Origin: Gimesia fumaroli
GTDB taxonomy: Bacteria > Planctomycetota > Planctomycetia > Planctomycetales > Planctomycetaceae
Direction of reading: 5' to 3'
Assembly: GCF_007754425.1 (NCBI RefSeq)
Contig: NZ_CP037452.1
Location: 3,509,164-3,573,163 of the forward strand
DNA length: 64,000 nucleotides
Both the position numbers and the translations under genes were made by a program. A model generated the notes under the pieces. The model did no database searches. It saw only the letters and a program-made list of their open reading frames with translations, and had not been told where the DNA came from. Shown here in pieces: positions 53,844 to 62,982 of this stretch. Every line of letters begins with the position of its first letter. Position 1 is the stretch's first letter.

Positions 53844-54740
53844 TTACTTCTTCGGCGTCAGGAAGATCCAGTCCATCAGGGACGCGCGGTTTTCGCGCAA
53901 TAACTCTCGCCGCTGATTCAGATCGTAGTCTGCCAGTTCTTCGATCGGATACGTGCGTGCTTTTTCATTGTCGTCCGTACTTTGAATCATCGTGATTTCA
54001 TGTGTACTTGCAAACCGCTGTTTGATTTTTTCGGAGATCGTCATGTCGATGAAATCATGTAATTCAATCAGCAGGTCGCATTGATTCAGGTGAGGAACAA
54101 CCTCTGCGGTAAAGAGTTCTACTTCGTAGCCTTCACAGTCGCAGACAATGAGCCCCCTGCCCTTGATCGGGATGGAGATCAGCGTTTCCGGATCGCAGGA
54201 GTCGTGAATCTGAATGCTCTGCTCGCACTGATTGAGTTGTGCGAGCTGGTAACAATATTCTCGTTTTGATGGAATCAGATCGTAGGCGTAGACTTTGGCT
54301 TCCGGGAATTTCAATGCACAGCCGACAGTATAAAAGCCTTCCGCACAGCCGACGTTGATGATCTCTGAATAATCCCGGTCGTTCAACGTGTTGATGATCG
54401 GATGTAGTTCGCGTTCGTACGAGCCGATCAATTTAGGAAACAGATTGCCGCACATCGGATTGATTTCGGCATACGTGACCTGCTTAATGGTTCCGCGGCG
54501 AATTGCATCGGCCGGGTATTTTAAGCCTTGAAACGGACCGTGTTTGACGGTCAGGTCCGGGCAGAAGCGTTCGATGGCTGACACTTCCAGCGGAATGCCC
54601 TGCAACCGTTGTTTCTGAACGCGGTGTTCCCACTCCATAAAACGTGCCAGATGCAGAAACGTGACGTCCAGAATATTCCAGATGAAATCGACTTGAATGA
54701 TTCGGGAGACTGCTTTTTTTAAGTTCGATTTGAAGCTCAT
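53844..54740 (-). CDS. Class I SAM-dependent methyltransferase
   Basis: A 298-residue protein with a Rossmann-like methyltransferase core: motif I IINVGCAEGFYTVGCA (about 128-143), YAYDLIPSK as the acidic end of beta 2 and LIVCDCEGYEVELF further on, which resembles the FkbM-type DxEGxE segment. The N-terminal 60 residues contain an amphipathic/hydrophobic helix. It might methylate a sugar or lipid within the neighbouring glycan genes, an inference from context only. It converges on the GT4 gene, six bases apart. Confidence 0.72.
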   Translation of the reverse strand: MSFKSNLKKAVSRIIQVDFIWNILDVTFLHLARFMEWEHRVQKQRLQGIPLEVSAIERFCPDLTVKHGPFQGLKYPADAIRRGTIKQVTYAEINPMCGNLFPKLIGSYERELHPIINTLNDRDYSEIINVGCAEGFYTVGCALKFPEAKVYAYDLIPSKREYCYQLAQLNQCEQSIQIHDSCDPETLISIPIKGRGLIVCDCEGYEVELFTAEVVPHLNQCDLLIELHDFIDMTISEKIKQRFASTHEITMIQSTDDNEKARTYPIEELADYDLNQRRELLRENRASLMDWIFLTPKK

Positions 54741-54965
54741 GGTTTTGATTTCTAAAGGAACTTGATTAGCAGTGTTTGTGATCTGGATATGTTGTGCGCT
54801 TGTAAATTGTCAAGCCGTTCGAACGCGAGAACAGCAGCACTCGTTCACGCTTTATTTGAGTTAAGCGATTCTCACGCTGGATCGAGGAGCGATGCTTGAT
54901 TCTCAGCCCATAACTGGTTACCTTGGTTCTTCCTGTATCTCAGACTTAATCTTTATTTAACATAT

Positions 54966-54979
54966 CCAATAACTATTGG
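54966..54979. promoter_or_regulatory. Palindrome CCAATA-AC-TATTGG before the transporter gene
   Basis: A perfect 6-bp inverted repeat with a 2-base spacer, ending 17 bases before the ATG at 54997. Its position fits an operator for a metal-responsive repressor; the regulator is not identified. Confidence 0.4.
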
Positions 54980-54996
54980 TATAGCAAGAGTTTGTA

Positions 54997-56763
54997 ATGA
55001 CAGACGAAGCAGCAAATTCTCGAATTGAACAAGACCGTCAACTCATCCTGGATGCCAAACAGCGTGGTACGGGGGCAAAGATTGCCGCGTACACGAAGCT
55101 CTCCGGGCCCGGATGGTTGCAGAGTGCGATTACGCTTGGCGGGGGTTCCCTGGCCGGCGGTCTTTATCTGGGGATTCTCTCGGGTTATCACCTGATGTGG
55201 TTGCAGCCCATTGCGATGATCATGGGCGTGATCATGCTGAGTGCCATTGGTTATGTAGCTTTATCAACGAAGGAACGCCCCTTCGCTTCAATCAATACTC
55301 ACATCAACCCGGTCCTGGGTTGGGGTTGGGCGATTGCGACTCTGATGGCGAATCTGGTCTGGATTATGCCTCAGTATGCGTTAGGGACAGCAGCCCTGCA
55401 GCAGAATCTGGCGCCCGAATTATTTGGTGACGCAAAGAATGGTCTCATCTCAGCGGTAGCAGTCCTGTTTGTGATCTCGGCAATTGTCATCTGGTTTTAC
55501 GATTCCGGTGGGTGGGGCATCAAGCTGTTTGAGGCGATCTTGAAAATCCTGGTGGGGATCGTCGTGCTCTGTTTCTTCGGCGTGGTTCTCAAAATGAGTT
55601 TCTCCACGAATGATCTGGACTGGGGAAAAATTCTCGCCGGCTACATTCCGAACTTCAGTCTGTTTGCCAATCCTTCACCTGAGTTCTCCGATGTGCTGGC
55701 ACAGGCCGGCGGTTACGCCGAGTATTGGAAGAACCTGATTGTCGGAAAACAACAGCAGGTGATGATTACCGCTGCTGCGACCGCAGTGGGAATCAATATG
55801 ACCTTCCTCTTGCCCTATTCCATGCGGGCCAAAGGCTGGGACAAAGATTTCCGCGGACTGGCGATGTTCGACCTGGCGACCGGGCTGTTCATTCCCTTCC
55901 TGCTGGCAACCAGTTGTGTTGTGATCGCAGCAGCCTCGCAGTTCCACGCGAAACCGGCCGTCGGACTGGTGGGTGAAACCAATGCGCAAGGCCAGATTGT
56001 GAATGCCGAAGGCGAGGTCGTTGAGGCCGACCCTGGTTTGCTCGGACAATTCAACAAATTACTCGACAGCCGCATTAAGTCGGAAGTCTCTCCTGAAGAA
56101 TGGAGCGAATTAGCGCAGTCTGACAATGCGGCAGCCCTGCAGGCAAAACGGAACGAACTGCCTCTGCCCGAACGAACGCTGGCAGCGATGCTGGTCAACC
56201 GGGATGCATTTCAACTGGCAGCGGCACTGAAGCCACTGGCGGGTGCCACGGTTTCACAGGTTGTCTTCGGTCTTGGCGTGGTCGCGATGGCCATTTCGAC
56301 GATCATCATTCTGATGTTGATCAACGGCTTTGTATTCTGCGAAATGCTGGGGGTTGAACCGCGGGGAAAATTCCACCGTATTGGCTGTTTTATGCCGGCG
56401 CTTACTGGAGTTGCAGGGCCCTTTATCTGGGGTGACTCGGATGCCAAGGCTTGGTTAGCCGTGCCGACATCCATGTTCGGGATGGTGCTGTTGCCGATCG
56501 CTTATGCGACCTTCTTCTTCATGATGAACTCACCGAAAATTCTGGGAGATCGGATTCCCAAAGGCGGAAAACGTATCGCCTGGAACCTGGCGATGGGGAT
56601 TTCGACACTGTTGGCGACATTCGGTTGTGTCTGGAGTATCAAGTCCAGCCCGTTTGCGATGTATGGATTCATCGCACTGGGCACGTTTATTGGACTGGCG
56701 CTTATCGTGCATTTCATGCGGATGGCCGGTGGGAATCACTCCTCTGACACGCAGGCAGACTGA
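54997..56763 (+). CDS. Nramp-like membrane transporter with divergent metal motif
   Basis: A 588-residue membrane protein with about eleven hydrophobic helices, matching the Nramp fold in order and repeat layout. The usual DPGN motif in helix 1 is replaced by GPGW (LSGPGWLQSAITLGGGSL) and the MPH motif in helix 6 reads LLPYS. A long hydrophilic insert (about 310-415, with GNAQGQIVNAEGEVVEADPG and a charged helix) interrupts the C-terminal half. It is therefore probably not a typical Mn2+/Fe2+ carrier; Mg2+ or another substrate is possible. A palindrome lies upstream. The gene is separate from the convergent GT2 gene. Confidence 0.72.
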   Translation: MTDEAANSRIEQDRQLILDAKQRGTGAKIAAYTKLSGPGWLQSAITLGGGSLAGGLYLGILSGYHLMWLQPIAMIMGVIMLSAIGYVALSTKERPFASINTHINPVLGWGWAIATLMANLVWIMPQYALGTAALQQNLAPELFGDAKNGLISAVAVLFVISAIVIWFYDSGGWGIKLFEAILKILVGIVVLCFFGVVLKMSFSTNDLDWGKILAGYIPNFSLFANPSPEFSDVLAQAGGYAEYWKNLIVGKQQQVMITAAATAVGINMTFLLPYSMRAKGWDKDFRGLAMFDLATGLFIPFLLATSCVVIAAASQFHAKPAVGLVGETNAQGQIVNAEGEVVEADPGLLGQFNKLLDSRIKSEVSPEEWSELAQSDNAAALQAKRNELPLPERTLAAMLVNRDAFQLAAALKPLAGATVSQVVFGLGVVAMAISTIIILMLINGFVFCEMLGVEPRGKFHRIGCFMPALTGVAGPFIWGDSDAKAWLAVPTSMFGMVLLPIAYATFFFMMNSPKILGDRIPKGGKRIAWNLAMGISTLLATFGCVWSIKSSPFAMYGFIALGTFIGLALIVHFMRMAGGNHSSDTQAD

Positions 56764-56794
56764 TTCGAAATCTCGATACCGCAGGTAAATGCGA

Positions 56795-57730
56795 TTATTG
56801 CAGTTGCACGCGATTATCGGCTTCGGATTCGATTTTCTTGCTGAAGAAAATTTTCGAAGGACGAATTCGAAGGCGTTGTGCCCAGTAGCGTACCAGGACA
56901 GACAGGGTTCCCAGACCGTATTTGACACAGCGTCGGAAATTGATACTCGATGCTTCCGGGAAATAACGGACCGGCACGGGAATATCGCCGACACGGAAAT
57001 CGAAGTAAACCGATTGTGCCAGGAACTGGCTGTCGAACACAAAGTCGTCTGAATTCTGTTCAAACGGGATGGTTTCCAGAACTTCTCTGCGATAAGCGCG
57101 AAATCCGCTGTGGAAATCTCCCAGATTCTGGCCAAGCGCGACGTTCTCTGTGATCGTCAACAAGCGATTGGCGATGTATTTCCAGGCCGGCATGCCTCCA
57201 GCCAGTGCTTCCTGGCGGGTTCGAATGCGCGATCCCATCACCACATCGCAGATGCCCAGCTTGAGTAACTGAACCGCGATACCCACGACACGACTGTCGT
57301 ATTGATAGTCGGGATGCAGCATCACAACATACTCTGCTCCGTGATTCAGTGCATATTCATAGCAGGTTTTCTGGTTACCGCCATAGCCTCGGTTCTGCTT
57401 ATGCTGAATGACGGTGAGCCCTTCCCGCAAAGCCAGGTCAACGGTGCCATCGGTGCTGCCGTCATCCACCAGAATAATTTCATCCACCACATCACTCGGC
57501 AGGTCGGACAAAGTTTTCAAAAGAGTCGGTGCTGCATTATAGGCAGGCATTACCACGATGGTCTTTCCCACTGGCGCACTGGCACGTTCGATTTCCTCAA
57601 GCAATGGCTCCAGGTTTCGAACTTGTGACATGGCCTCCGCACTATCAGGGGCCACGACAGGTTCAGCTAATTGGTAATTCGAGCTTGGTGATATGGATTC
57701 CAGCACGGCAGTCTCCGGGAAATAATTCAA
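56795..57730 (-). CDS. Glycosyltransferase family 2 protein
   Basis: A 311-residue inverting glycosyltransferase of GT-A fold, close to the dolichyl-phosphate-mannose synthase/WcaA type. The [16 protein letters not shown] segment is the nucleotide loop, [10 protein letters not shown] the D-x-D-type acidic site and [17 protein letters not shown] a downstream region, with [15 protein letters not shown]. There is no clear transmembrane domain at the end, so it is cytosolic or peripheral. It converges on the transporter gene and is divergent from the TMTC-like gene, suggesting one glycan locus. Confidence 0.88.
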   Translation of the reverse strand: MNYFPETAVLESISPSSNYQLAEPVVAPDSAEAMSQVRNLEPLLEEIERASAPVGKTIVVMPAYNAAPTLLKTLSDLPSDVVDEIILVDDGSTDGTVDLALREGLTVIQHKQNRGYGGNQKTCYEYALNHGAEYVVMLHPDYQYDSRVVGIAVQLLKLGICDVVMGSRIRTRQEALAGGMPAWKYIANRLLTITENVALGQNLGDFHSGFRAYRREVLETIPFEQNSDDFVFDSQFLAQSVYFDFRVGDIPVPVRYFPEASSINFRRCVKYGLGTLSVLVRYWAQRLRIRPSKIFFSKKIESEADNRVQLQ

Positions 57731-58015
57731 GTTGTTGATTCTTTGAGTTGTCGATCGGTAATCGATATCGAAAAGACTAGCTTACAGAACGAAACAGAGA
57801 ATCAATTGATTCCACAAGGAGAATGGGGAAGCCTGATCTCATTTCACACTGATTCCGATTGGAACGATTGTGTCGACTATCGTGTCTGGTTCTGTGATAG
57901 ATGTTTCAATTAATCATCAATCGTTCCAAAGAATCAGCGGAAATCCATCTACGACCTATGTTAAGAATACGCAGGGCTCTTTTTGTTTCGCCCTGAGAGA
58001 AAATGGAACAGAATT

Positions 58016-59464
58016 ATGACGAATCAAAACCAGCAAACATTGCCCTGGCAATTATTTCAGGCGATCAGGAACCAGAAAGTTCCCATTATTTCATTGGGGC
58101 TGACGGTGTTGATCAGTTTTGGAATTGCGATCAGCTTTGATTTCGTCAATTGGGATGATCCCTGGTATGTGATTCACAATCCCCTGGTGAAGAGTTGGGA
58201 TCCGGATAATCTGCAGAAAATTGCAACTCAGGTGGTCACCCGGAATTACGCACCGCTGACGGTGTTCTCATTTCTGGTCGATCATAGTTTGTACGGGATG
58301 TGGGCCGGCGGCTACCATCTGACGAATATTCTTCTGCATCTGGTGAATTCGATCCTGGTCTTCCTGCTCGTCACCCGGTTGACTCAAAATCGTCTGATTG
58401 GTTGGGCCACGGCAGCAGTATTTGCGATTCACCCGGTCCAGGTCGAAACTGTAGTCTGGATTTCCTCGCGTAAAGGCCTGTTGTCCGGTGCATTTATTCT
58501 GGCATCACTCTGGTATTGGCTACGGAAAGATCGCACTTTAGAGCAGAATACCTGTGGGTTTCTCTGCTTTGTTTTTGCACTACTTTCCAAAGCACTTGCG
58601 GTGATCGTGCCTGCGATTGTCTTCTGCTTTGATTACTGGGTGGCAAAAGTGCCGTTCCGGGAAGCAGTGAAACGGCAGATCTTTCCCGGTTGCTGTGCCC
58701 TGCTATTGCTGGTGATCACCATGCTGGCACAAACCAGCGAACTGGGAGGCGTACGCGATCACTTCGGGATGAGCAAGCTGGAAATCCTCTCGGTTGATAC
58801 CGTGATCATGTCGAAATACATCCAGATGCTGCTCTGGCCTGAAGCGCGATCTGTTCTCTACGATCCGCCTACTTCAGGAATCAGTCTGAATATCATAATT
58901 TCGTTTGGTGTCTGGCTGATAGCAGCTGTACTGTTCGTGCGGATGGGCAAGCGGCAGCCTTTGATTCTGTTTGCGGGTGCCACGTTTGTGCTGTTATTGA
59001 TCCCGGTACTCAACTTATTTCCGATCACTACATTGATGAATGATCGCTATCTCTATCTACCCTGCATTCCGTTTTTTGCGCTTCTGTTTAGTGCGTGTTT
59101 GCAGCTTTTGGAATTACTGCGGGTACGAATCCTGAAACCTCTGCTGAGTCCCAAACCCATTTCGGGATACCTCGTTCCAGGTATTTTCGGTGTGCTGGTT
59201 CTGTTTTTATTAACCAGGTACAGTCTGCTGACAGAGCGTTACCTGACGATCTGGAAGGACGGCCTTTCGTTATGGCGCTACACGTCGCAGCAGGTGCCTC
59301 AGCTGCCTGTCGTACAGATTCAACTGGCAAACAGCTATCACAGCCAGGGCGAATCGGAGCGCGCAATTGCGATCATCAAGCGGGCGCTGCGGGATACGAA
59401 TCCTGATGAACTGGATCGTCAGCGAATGGAACAGAAGATTCAGGAATGGGAACGCCTGAAATAA
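58016..59464 (+). CDS. TMTC-like multi-pass membrane protein with TPR tail
   Basis: A 482-residue protein with about ten transmembrane helices and a short TPR-like C-terminus (YHSQGESERAIAIIKRAL). The N-terminal VNWDDPWYVIHNPLVKSW and the ENT...IHPVQVETVVWISSRKGLLSG loop resemble TMTC/PMT-type mannosyltransferases of the GT-C fold, including an acidic pair (DD) in the first loop. It probably transfers sugar from a lipid carrier to an exported protein or glycan; this is inference from the resemblance. The ATG at 58016 has GGAAC upstream; an in-frame TTG at 57983 is less likely. Confidence 0.72.
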   Translation: MTNQNQQTLPWQLFQAIRNQKVPIISLGLTVLISFGIAISFDFVNWDDPWYVIHNPLVKSWDPDNLQKIATQVVTRNYAPLTVFSFLVDHSLYGMWAGGYHLTNILLHLVNSILVFLLVTRLTQNRLIGWATAAVFAIHPVQVETVVWISSRKGLLSGAFILASLWYWLRKDRTLEQNTCGFLCFVFALLSKALAVIVPAIVFCFDYWVAKVPFREAVKRQIFPGCCALLLLVITMLAQTSELGGVRDHFGMSKLEILSVDTVIMSKYIQMLLWPEARSVLYDPPTSGISLNIIISFGVWLIAAVLFVRMGKRQPLILFAGATFVLLLIPVLNLFPITTLMNDRYLYLPCIPFFALLFSACLQLLELLRVRILKPLLSPKPISGYLVPGIFGVLVLFLLTRYSLLTERYLTIWKDGLSLWRYTSQQVPQLPVVQIQLANSYHSQGESERAIAIIKRALRDTNPDELDRQRMEQKIQEWERLK

Positions 59465-60076
59465 ACGGGACGCTTTGATCCCCCGTTATTCCGCTCTGAC
59501 TGCGCAGAATTTCTCTTGCAAAAGACGTTGTTTGAGTGCTCAGAATACACAAGCCTGTGCATCGTCTGCTGTTTTTGGATGGGACGTCGTGAAAAAAAGG
59601 GGATGTTGTTTTTTTGCATCATGCTTTCAGTTCTCGGATTTCATAGAGTTTGCGGGCACTTGAGTGTTTCTTTTTCAGAACGCGTCATTTTTATCAAAAA
59701 ATCTTTTGTATCTCTCCTTGACTGTCTCAACCCGTGACCTACTTTTATGTGTCAGCACATGACATTGAGAAACATCAAATGAGTGTGTGCTAGCAATTTA
59801 AAAACATTATTTCGGAACACGGTTCCGTTTTTATGAAACGTTAAGATCTCCAATACCTTTTCTGCAGTTCTGATGGGAGTGCAGGAATTTTGCTCTACTA
59901 AAGAGGGGGCATATTGGTCGCTTCATTTGAGGATGTAACTCAGAGAAGCAAATGTTTCGGGTGAGTTGTGAGAAGATGCGGGCACGCTGTGTTACCTCTT
60001 CCATAGCTTGGTTGTTTTGTGTCGATACATGTGGTTCATGAGTCGACTCCAATTGGAAAGAAAGAGAGCAACAACA
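59465..60076. other. Gene-free interval before the Tad/Flp genes
   Basis: 612 bases with no supported gene. The open frames present have low-complexity Phe/Cys-rich translations. It must hold the pilin promoter and leader, but no good -10/-35 pair stands out. Confidence 0.45.
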
Positions 60077-60250
60077 ATGAAGAATCTGACAAAGAGCATC
60101 AAGAATTTCCTGGTTTCAGAAGATGGTCCTACAGCTGTTGAATACGCTGTGATGCTTGCTCTGATCGTGATTGTTTGTCTGACTGCTATTCAGGCTGTCG
60201 GTACAAACGCGAATGCGAAATTCGAAGCTGTTCGTGATGCATTGACCTAA
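60077..60250 (+). CDS. flp: Flp-type IVb pilin
   Basis: A 57-residue Flp/Fap pilin. After a short positive leader (MKNLTKSIKNFLVSEDG) comes the hydrophobic helix TAVEYAVMLALIVIVCLTAIQAVG; the processing site GPTAVEYAVM fits the Gly/x-x-x-Glu5-Tyr rule for CpaA. It is the structural subunit of the Tad pilus. An intrinsic terminator follows, which would make the pilin mRNA abundant relative to the downstream genes. RBS AAGAGAG lies upstream of the ATG at 60077; earlier starts in the open frame are not needed. Confidence 0.9.
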   Translation: MKNLTKSIKNFLVSEDGPTAVEYAVMLALIVIVCLTAIQAVGTNANAKFEAVRDALT

Positions 60251-60288
60251 TAGTGGTTAGTTGCCTCGCAACAAAATTGCGTGTAATT

Positions 60289-60319
60289 CGCCCAGTCGAA
60301 CCGTTCGGCTGGGCGTTTT
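60289..60319 (+). terminator. Terminator after the pilin gene
   Basis: CGCCCAG (60289-60295) pairs with CTGGGCG (60309-60315), extended by TCGAA/TTCGG with a CCG loop, followed by TTTT. It lies 38 bases after the pilin stop. Confidence 0.8.
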
Positions 60320-60421
60320 CTCGCGTAATCGATTCGATAACGACGAGTTGCAAAATTTTGATTTCCTGGTATTACCCGAAGCGTGTTTCATATCACTGTT
60401 TATTTTAGAGGAGAGAGCAGA

Positions 60422-60532
60422 ATGTTTCCTTTCTGCATTGATGCCCCGGCGAGTGCGATTTTGGAGCTGATCATGCTGATCGTTCCCGTCATTGCCTGGT
60501 TTACATCGCTTCTAACATGTAGCCGCTGCTAG
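60422..60532 (+). CDS. Possible 36-residue membrane peptide in the Tad locus
   Basis: A short open frame with an excellent Shine-Dalgarno (GAGGAGAG at 60408-60415, six bases before the ATG at 60422). The product begins MFPFCIDAPASAILELIML and continues with a hydrophobic stretch and a Cys-rich end (TCSRC), which could form one transmembrane helix. It lies between the pilin terminator and CpaA. I cannot assign a family; the RBS and placement are the only support. Confidence 0.4.
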   Translation: MFPFCIDAPASAILELIMLIVPVIAWFTSLLTCSRC

Positions 60533-60915
60533 TGCTTCGTCCAGCTGGAGATTGAGGGGGGAGTGTTGTTTACGTGCTCCGTTGTCGCACTCTCATGATA
60601 TCCATTAATCCGAAATTTAAAAATGGATATTCCACTAGTCTGTCTGAGACAGATGACGCCGGAATTATACACAACCCAGAGTGCTTTAACCGGGTTGTCA
60701 TAAAAACGCATAATTTTGCAAGATATTCCCTGCTCTGCTCTGCTTGTGACCTAAACTGAATAATAAGAATACAAAAGTAAAATGATTCAGCTCTGGTCGT
60801 CTTGGTTCTTTCCGCATTCTGAACCAGTCCTGAATTATGACTTCATACAAGAAACATCCCCAAGGAAATGCAACGAAACGCATTTCAACAAGATTGAATA
60901 AGAAAGGCCAGATTG
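60533..60915. other. Gene-free interval before cpaA
   Basis: 383 bases with no supported gene or strong promoter. Confidence 0.4.
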
Positions 60916-61467
60916 ATGGATTGGCAACAGATACTTCTCGAGAATTGGCATGTTAAGTTTGTTTCCATCGTCTTGATTTACGCTGCTTACATCGATGGAA
61001 AAGAGCTGCGGGTTCCAAATTGGATTACCTACCCGATGGTCCTTTCCGGACTGGTCTATATGACCTGGACCGGCGGGCTGGCAGGCCTGGGTTGGGGATT
61101 GCTCGGCATGGTTGTCGGACTGGCAACGTTACTTCCCTTGTACAGCGTGGGTGGTATGGGAGCCGGTGATGTCAAACTGATGGCAGGCATCGGTGCCTGG
61201 TTGGGTGTGAAAATTACCTTCTATGCATTTTGTGTCACGACTGTCGTGGGGGCAATTATGGCTGTAGGCATGGTGCTCTACCGTAAGAGCTTTTACAAAC
61301 ACCTGGGGCAGGCCATCATGATTCTGGATGAATGGCGTTCTGTCAAGAATCCACGTGAACTGTCTCGAATCGCAAAAGACCGAAAGCCGACCATGTATCT
61401 TCTGCCTTATGGGATTCCCATCTGCATTGGATCCATTGCCTACTTTTTCTATGCCGGCTTACTGTAA
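60916..61467 (+). CDS. cpaA: Prepilin peptidase CpaA/TadV
   Basis: A 183-residue A24-type aspartic prepilin peptidase that cleaves Flp prepilin. Hydrophobic helices are interrupted by two acidic motifs: AAYIDGKELRVPNW with the first catalytic Asp and GGMGAGDVKLMAGIGAWLG with the second (GxGD). Compact size is normal for TadV-type enzymes without a methyltransferase domain. The ATG at 60916 is preferred to the TTG at 60913. It precedes cpaB after a leader with a strong hairpin. Confidence 0.9.
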   Translation: MDWQQILLENWHVKFVSIVLIYAAYIDGKELRVPNWITYPMVLSGLVYMTWTGGLAGLGWGLLGMVVGLATLLPLYSVGGMGAGDVKLMAGIGAWLGVKITFYAFCVTTVVGAIMAVGMVLYRKSFYKHLGQAIMILDEWRSVKNPRELSRIAKDRKPTMYLLPYGIPICIGSIAYFFYAGLL

Positions 61468-61530
61468 GTAAGGCTCGGATCGAATAAGTTTAATGGGAAA
61501 ATAGAAAAAATACAACAAGTGCGGGTTATC

Positions 61531-61560
61531 GGTTATGGCGCCCTTCGGGGCGCCGTAACC
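61531..61560. repeat. Stable TTCG-loop hairpin between cpaA and cpaB
   Basis: GGTTATGGCGCCC pairs with GGGCGCCGTAACC around a TTCG tetraloop (13 bp, one G-T pair). No T-run follows. A second hairpin, AACGAT-AAA-ATCGTT, follows at about 61576-61590. The 315-base gap 61468-61782 contains these and no gene. It could attenuate, insulate or process the mRNA between cpaA and cpaB. Confidence 0.65.
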
Positions 61561-61782
61561 AGAATTATTATTCCAAACGATAAAATCGTTATAAATTGAA
61601 GCAAGTACTCTCGAAGTGCCGATGTTGACTATGATGGCAGAATTTTCTTTCTGTTAACCCTGAGAGATCAGGACAAAATCAGGTCTGGCACTTCAGTAAA
61701 CAGCAGTTGTCTCTAAGAAGAGGTAAGGCTGTTTTCCGACAGGAGAGTCACTTGATTTGTTTCTCTTTGACGGGTGACAGAT

Positions 61783-62829
61783 ATGAAAGCTAAGTCGTTA
61801 ATGATGTTGGTAGTTGCAGTCGGCTGTGGTCTGGTTGCGATGTTGGGCGTAAGGCAAGTTCTCAGTAAAGATGGAAAAAAGGAACCGGTCAAGACTGCAA
61901 ATGTTCTGATGACAATTGCAGAGATCGCTCCTGGTACTCCTCTGACTGAGTCCAACGTGAAATTCAAGTCATGGCCAATCGACCAGGTGCCGGAAGGCTC
62001 TGTTACCAAACTGGAAGAGTATAAAGATCGCTCTATTAAAACCCGGGCTGTTCCTGGCGAAATCGTGATGAAAGCCAAGCTCAGTGAACAAGGGGTGCGT
62101 GGGGCATCTGTGGAGATTCCAGATGGGAAACGGGTCTTTACGACATCAGTGGATATGACCAAAACGCACAGTGGGTTAATCCTTCCGGGGGACTTTGTTG
62201 ACGTTTATGTGACATTCACGGCACGAAAGCCACAGGGGGGAATGTCAACGATTACCAAAGTCATTCTGGAACGCGTTAAGATTTTTGCGACAGACAATTT
62301 AACAGATGTGGGGGGGACAGACAGTAACCAGGTGAAATCCAAGAATATTTCCTTGTTACTTTCTCCCAGAGAAGGAGCGATTCTGAAGCTGGCCGAGAAA
62401 AAGGGGGAGGTTCATCTGGCTTTGAGAGCTGCCTCTGATGATTCGGATACGGAAGACGTTCAATTTGACGATGATGAACTGGCGGAAGTATTTTCAATTG
62501 AAGGCAGCGAGTATCTGGATGAGGACAAAGACAACTCAGAAGGAGATGTGAAACAAGACAAACCTGAAAGACTGGCTCAAAAAGACAAAGGCGGCTCAGC
62601 CAAAAAGTTTCTGGACGAAGAACAGGGGCCGCAGGAAATGACCTCTACAGAAGTGGAGCCAGAGCTGGAAGAAGTCAAGCCGATGTGGCAGGTTGAGGTT
62701 TATGCCGGGGAAGAAAAGATCGTCCAGGAAGTCGAACTGATTGAAGAAGAACTGGAAGATCAAAAAGAGGCATTAAAAGATTTGTGGGAAGTGTTTACGA
62801 ACAAAAAAGAGAAAGAGAAGATTAACTGA
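61783..62829 (+). CDS. cpaB: Flp pilus assembly protein CpaB (RcpC)
   Basis: A 348-residue CpaB. A single N-terminal transmembrane/signal helix (SLMMLVVAVGCGLVAMLGVRQVL) is followed by a SAF-type beta domain (about 50-205) with VLMTIAEIAPGTPLTESNVKFKSWP and RAVPGEIVMKAKL. An acidic, probably disordered Lys/Glu-rich tail (about 225-348) is longer than is typical. CpaB works with the CpaC secretin in the Tad pilus channel. An in-frame GTG at 61774 is possible. CpaC follows. Confidence 0.85.
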   Translation: MKAKSLMMLVVAVGCGLVAMLGVRQVLSKDGKKEPVKTANVLMTIAEIAPGTPLTESNVKFKSWPIDQVPEGSVTKLEEYKDRSIKTRAVPGEIVMKAKLSEQGVRGASVEIPDGKRVFTTSVDMTKTHSGLILPGDFVDVYVTFTARKPQGGMSTITKVILERVKIFATDNLTDVGGTDSNQVKSKNISLLLSPREGAILKLAEKKGEVHLALRAASDDSDTEDVQFDDDELAEVFSIEGSEYLDEDKDNSEGDVKQDKPERLAQKDKGGSAKKFLDEEQGPQEMTSTEVEPELEEVKPMWQVEVYAGEEKIVQEVELIEEELEDQKEALKDLWEVFTNKKEKEKIN

Positions 62830-62982
62830 TTCTGCCCTGCCCTTGTGGCGAATGCAGAATCAGCGGGCGGGCCAGAACAAAATATTCCGACTCGGAATGG
62901 GATCATGTAATTAAATAAGTGAATTGGAGCATGGTTTTTCCGAACTTCAATGGCTTAACTGTTAAAAAAGTAAGGGGCAAGG

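Noticed and set aside
59475-59737. Phe/Cys-rich open frames after the TMTC-like gene
   Set aside because: No credible start site and unnatural composition; likely chance.
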